5,358 nucleotides of DNA from the NCBI GenBank assembly GCA_018818505.1, contig JAHIRR010000134.1:1-5358 (forward strand). The letters run 5' to 3'. Below, one piece after another: positions 4,004-5,358 of the stretch. The stretch's first letter is position 1. Every line of letters begins with the position of its first letter. The notes below the pieces were generated by a model. It saw only the letters and a list, made by a program, of their open reading frames with translations. It had not been told where the DNA came from and did not search any database. The position numbers and the translations under genes were made by a program. The DNA comes from Candidatus Omnitrophota bacterium (GTDB taxonomy: Bacteria > Omnitrophota > Koll11 > Gorgyraeales > Gorgyraeaceae).

Positions 4004-5200
4004 ATGCAATTACCTGAATATAAAAGAGATACAACAAGTACAATTACCCAGCGTTTAAAGGAAAAAAGGCATTTTATCCAGGTTATTACTGGCCCAAGGC
4101 AGGTTGGTAAAACAACAGCTATCCAGCAAGTACTTAAAGATGTAAGCATGCCTTATCACTATGCTGCAGCTGATTTGCCAGCACCACCGCCTGTTGAATG
4201 GATTGCTCAACAATGGGATATAGGCCGAAGAAAGTTACAGGATAACAACCCTGCGATTTTAGTGTTGGATGAGGTCCAGAAGATATCAAATTGGTCAAAT
4301 GAGATCAAGCGATTATGGGATGAGGATACTAAAAAGGAAAATAATCTCAAGGTAGTTCTTTTAGGTTCATCAGCGCTTTTGATTCAAAAAGGATTGACTG
4401 AGAGCCTTGCAGGCCGTTTTGAGATTATAAGACTGAGTCATTGGTCATGGAGAGAGTGCAGGGATTGTTTTAATTGGGACCTTGATAAATATATATATTT
4501 TGGCGGTTATCCTGGCGCCGCTATTTTAGTAGACAATGAAGAGAGATGGTCACAATACATCCGGGATTCATTGATCGAGACAGCTATCTCAAAAGATATA
4601 TTACTTTTAAACCGTGTTGAAAAACCCGCTCTTTTAAGACAGCTTTTTGTGCTTTCATGTGAATATGGCGGCCAGATCCTTTCATATCAGAAACTCTTGG
4701 GTCAATTAGCAGATGCCGGCAACACTACGACCCTTGCGCATTACCAGAGACTACTCGAATCAGCATATCTCATAAAAGGGCTTCCAAAATGGTCAGGCGC
4801 TTCTCTGCGTCGCAGGAGCTCTAGTCCTAAATGGCTGCCTCTAAACACTGCTCTCATGACAGCATTATTAGATAGAAATTTTCAGGACGTTCGTTCTGAT
4901 TTAAACACCTGGGGACGATTGGTTGAGGTAAGTATTGGCGCGTATTTAGTTAATGAGGCCTTACAGCATAACTTCGAAGTCTATTATTGGAGGAAGGGCA
5001 ATTATGAAGTGGATTTTGTAGTGCGAAAGGGGACAAGTTTAGTAGCGATCGAAGTCAAAAGCGGCAAAAGACGCGTGAGTATCCCTGGACTTTCAATGTT
5101 TGCAAAGAAATACAAAACCAAAAAGACCATTACCATAGGCGCATCAGGCATGGATATGCAAAAATTCCTAGAAACCCCCATCCTAAAACTCCTTGCATAG
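4004..5200 (+). CDS. AAA+ ATPase (AAA_14) with C-terminal DUF4143 domain
   Basis: This 398-residue protein belongs to the P-loop ATPases annotated as AAA_14 plus DUF4143. Walker A is GPRQVGKTT (30-38, K36), Walker B is ILVLDE (85-90, D89 E90), and a sensor-like LLGSSALL follows at 119-126. GRFEIIRLSHWSWRE (137-151) carries the arginine-rich turn and FGGYP (166-170) is the usual motif before the DUF4143 part. Residues 205-345 form that part (YQRLLESAYLIKGLP, then GRLVEVSIGAYL). The end, E309, EVDFVV with D337, and AIEVKSGK with E350 and K352, matches a PD-(D/E)XK nuclease-like core. The length is typical and the frame complete. It has its own promoter and a GAGGA site. The family is common, often in many copies and near mobile DNA; its cellular role is not established, and whether the nuclease-like core cuts DNA is unknown. 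Confidence 0.9.
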   Translation: MQLPEYKRDTTSTITQRLKEKRHFIQVITGPRQVGKTTAIQQVLKDVSMPYHYAAADLPAPPPVEWIAQQWDIGRRKLQDNNPAILVLDEVQKISNWSNEIKRLWDEDTKKENNLKVVLLGSSALLIQKGLTESLAGRFEIIRLSHWSWRECRDCFNWDLDKYIYFGGYPGAAILVDNEERWSQYIRDSLIETAISKDILLLNRVEKPALLRQLFVLSCEYGGQILSYQKLLGQLADAGNTTTLAHYQRLLESAYLIKGLPKWSGASLRRRSSSPKWLPLNTALMTALLDRNFQDVRSDLNTWGRLVEVSIGAYLVNEALQHNFEVYYWRKGNYEVDFVVRKGTSLVAIEVKSGKRRVSIPGLSMFAKKYKTKKTITIGASGMDMQKFLETPILKLLA

Positions 5201-5222
5201 CCCCTATTTATATAAAAACCCG

Positions 5223-5254
5223 GAGACGCCTACCGAGCCAATCGAGAAGCTGTC
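5223..5254 (+). repeat. GAGACG...GAAGCTGTC repeat, right copy
   Basis: This segment matches 2662-2693 at 24 of 32 positions, and its last 16 bases match 2701-2716 at 15 of 16. It begins 22 bp after the ATPase stop. The next bases, up to TGTCCGTCTTC (5251-5261), also recur at 2856-2866, at the left edge of the hairpin insertion. The antisense frames of the two copies both read LGRRL, hinting at a coding origin. Confidence 0.55.
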
Positions 5255-5300
5255 CGTCTTCCTGCATTTAGCTAAACACAGTAGATAGCGTTCGCCCCGG

Positions 5301-5358
5301 TGATGAGCGACAATTATAATTACCGGTCAACGACAATTATAATTCCCGGAATCGCCTG
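5301..5358. mobile_element. Possible IS21-type element end: 19-bp direct repeats at the window edge
   Basis: CGACAATTATAATTACCGG (5308-5326) and CGACAATTATAATTCCCGG (5331-5349) differ at one of 19 positions and repeat every 23 bp. Each has a palindromic AATTATAATT core. Multiple internal repeats just inside a TG terminus are a known feature of IS21-family ends, and TGATGAGCGACAATT at 5301 would fit the tip. No transposase gene is visible before the window ends, so the family is a guess. Confidence 0.4.

Noticed and set aside
3949..4149. Minus-strand open frame over the ATPase promoter and start
   Set aside because: It covers a near-consensus promoter and the Walker A region of the plus-strand ATPase and has no features of its own.
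5267..5276. Palindrome TTTAGCTAAA
   Set aside because: Ten bases in AT-rich DNA is within chance, and nothing nearby gives it a role.
5301..5358. CRISPR-like repeats
   Set aside because: The two 19-bp units are separated by only 4 bp, there are just two of them, and no cas gene is present.

Overview
The window is a low-GC stretch from a bacterial chromosome. It reads as accessory DNA: a dead transposase, one long two-domain gene, and a repeat-rich island holding toxin-antitoxin type genes and an ATPase. There is no rRNA, tRNA or housekeeping gene to place it. The best taxonomic hint is the 502-residue protein at 1044-2552. It starts with a secretion-type peptide followed at once by a short S-T-L-R-L-P-V stretch and then by cytoplasmic-type catalytic domains. 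From memory, this architecture is common in Omnitrophota and related uncultured Gram-negative bacteria, so that is my guess, held with modest confidence. TAG, TAA and TGA all end genes here, so the code appears standard.

Layout. (1) 3-917: the 3' three quarters of an IS256/Mutator-type DDE transposase gene, cut by the window edge and broken by an in-frame TAG. (2) 918-1043: a good sigma70-type promoter with extended -10 and a short leader. (3) 1044-2552: signal peptide, GHKL (histidine-kinase type) ATPase domain without a phospho-acceptor histidine region, and a C-terminal HAD phosphatase of the C2-cap type, in one chain. (4) 2553-3019: no gene; a mosaic of degenerate repeats, including a 98-bp inverted-repeat element and a 75-bp hairpin-bearing insertion lying inside another repeat. 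(5) 3020-3544: a complete two-gene toxin-antitoxin operon with its own promoter and direct-repeat operator candidates; antitoxin and RelE-type toxin overlap by ATGA. (6) 3545-3934: another copy of the short repeat, a perfect 52-bp palindrome, and a YoeB/Txe-type toxin gene that has no antitoxin next to it and whose start region overlaps the palindrome. (7) 3943-5200: a consensus-like promoter and an AAA+ ATPase with a C-terminal DUF4143 / PD-(D/E)XK-like domain. (8) 5201-5358: a second copy of a repeat also seen at 2662-2716, then 19-bp direct repeats that look like one end of an IS21-type element running off the window.

How the parts relate. The toxin-antitoxin pair is a self-contained, probably autoregulated addiction module. 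Copies of the same short repeat lie on both sides of it, and a second repeat brackets the whole 2.5-kb island with the orphan toxin and the ATPase. This suggests the island was assembled by insertion or recombination between repeats. The kinase-like/phosphatase fusion is an independent transcription unit whose substrate cannot be read from sequence. All coding genes are on the plus strand.
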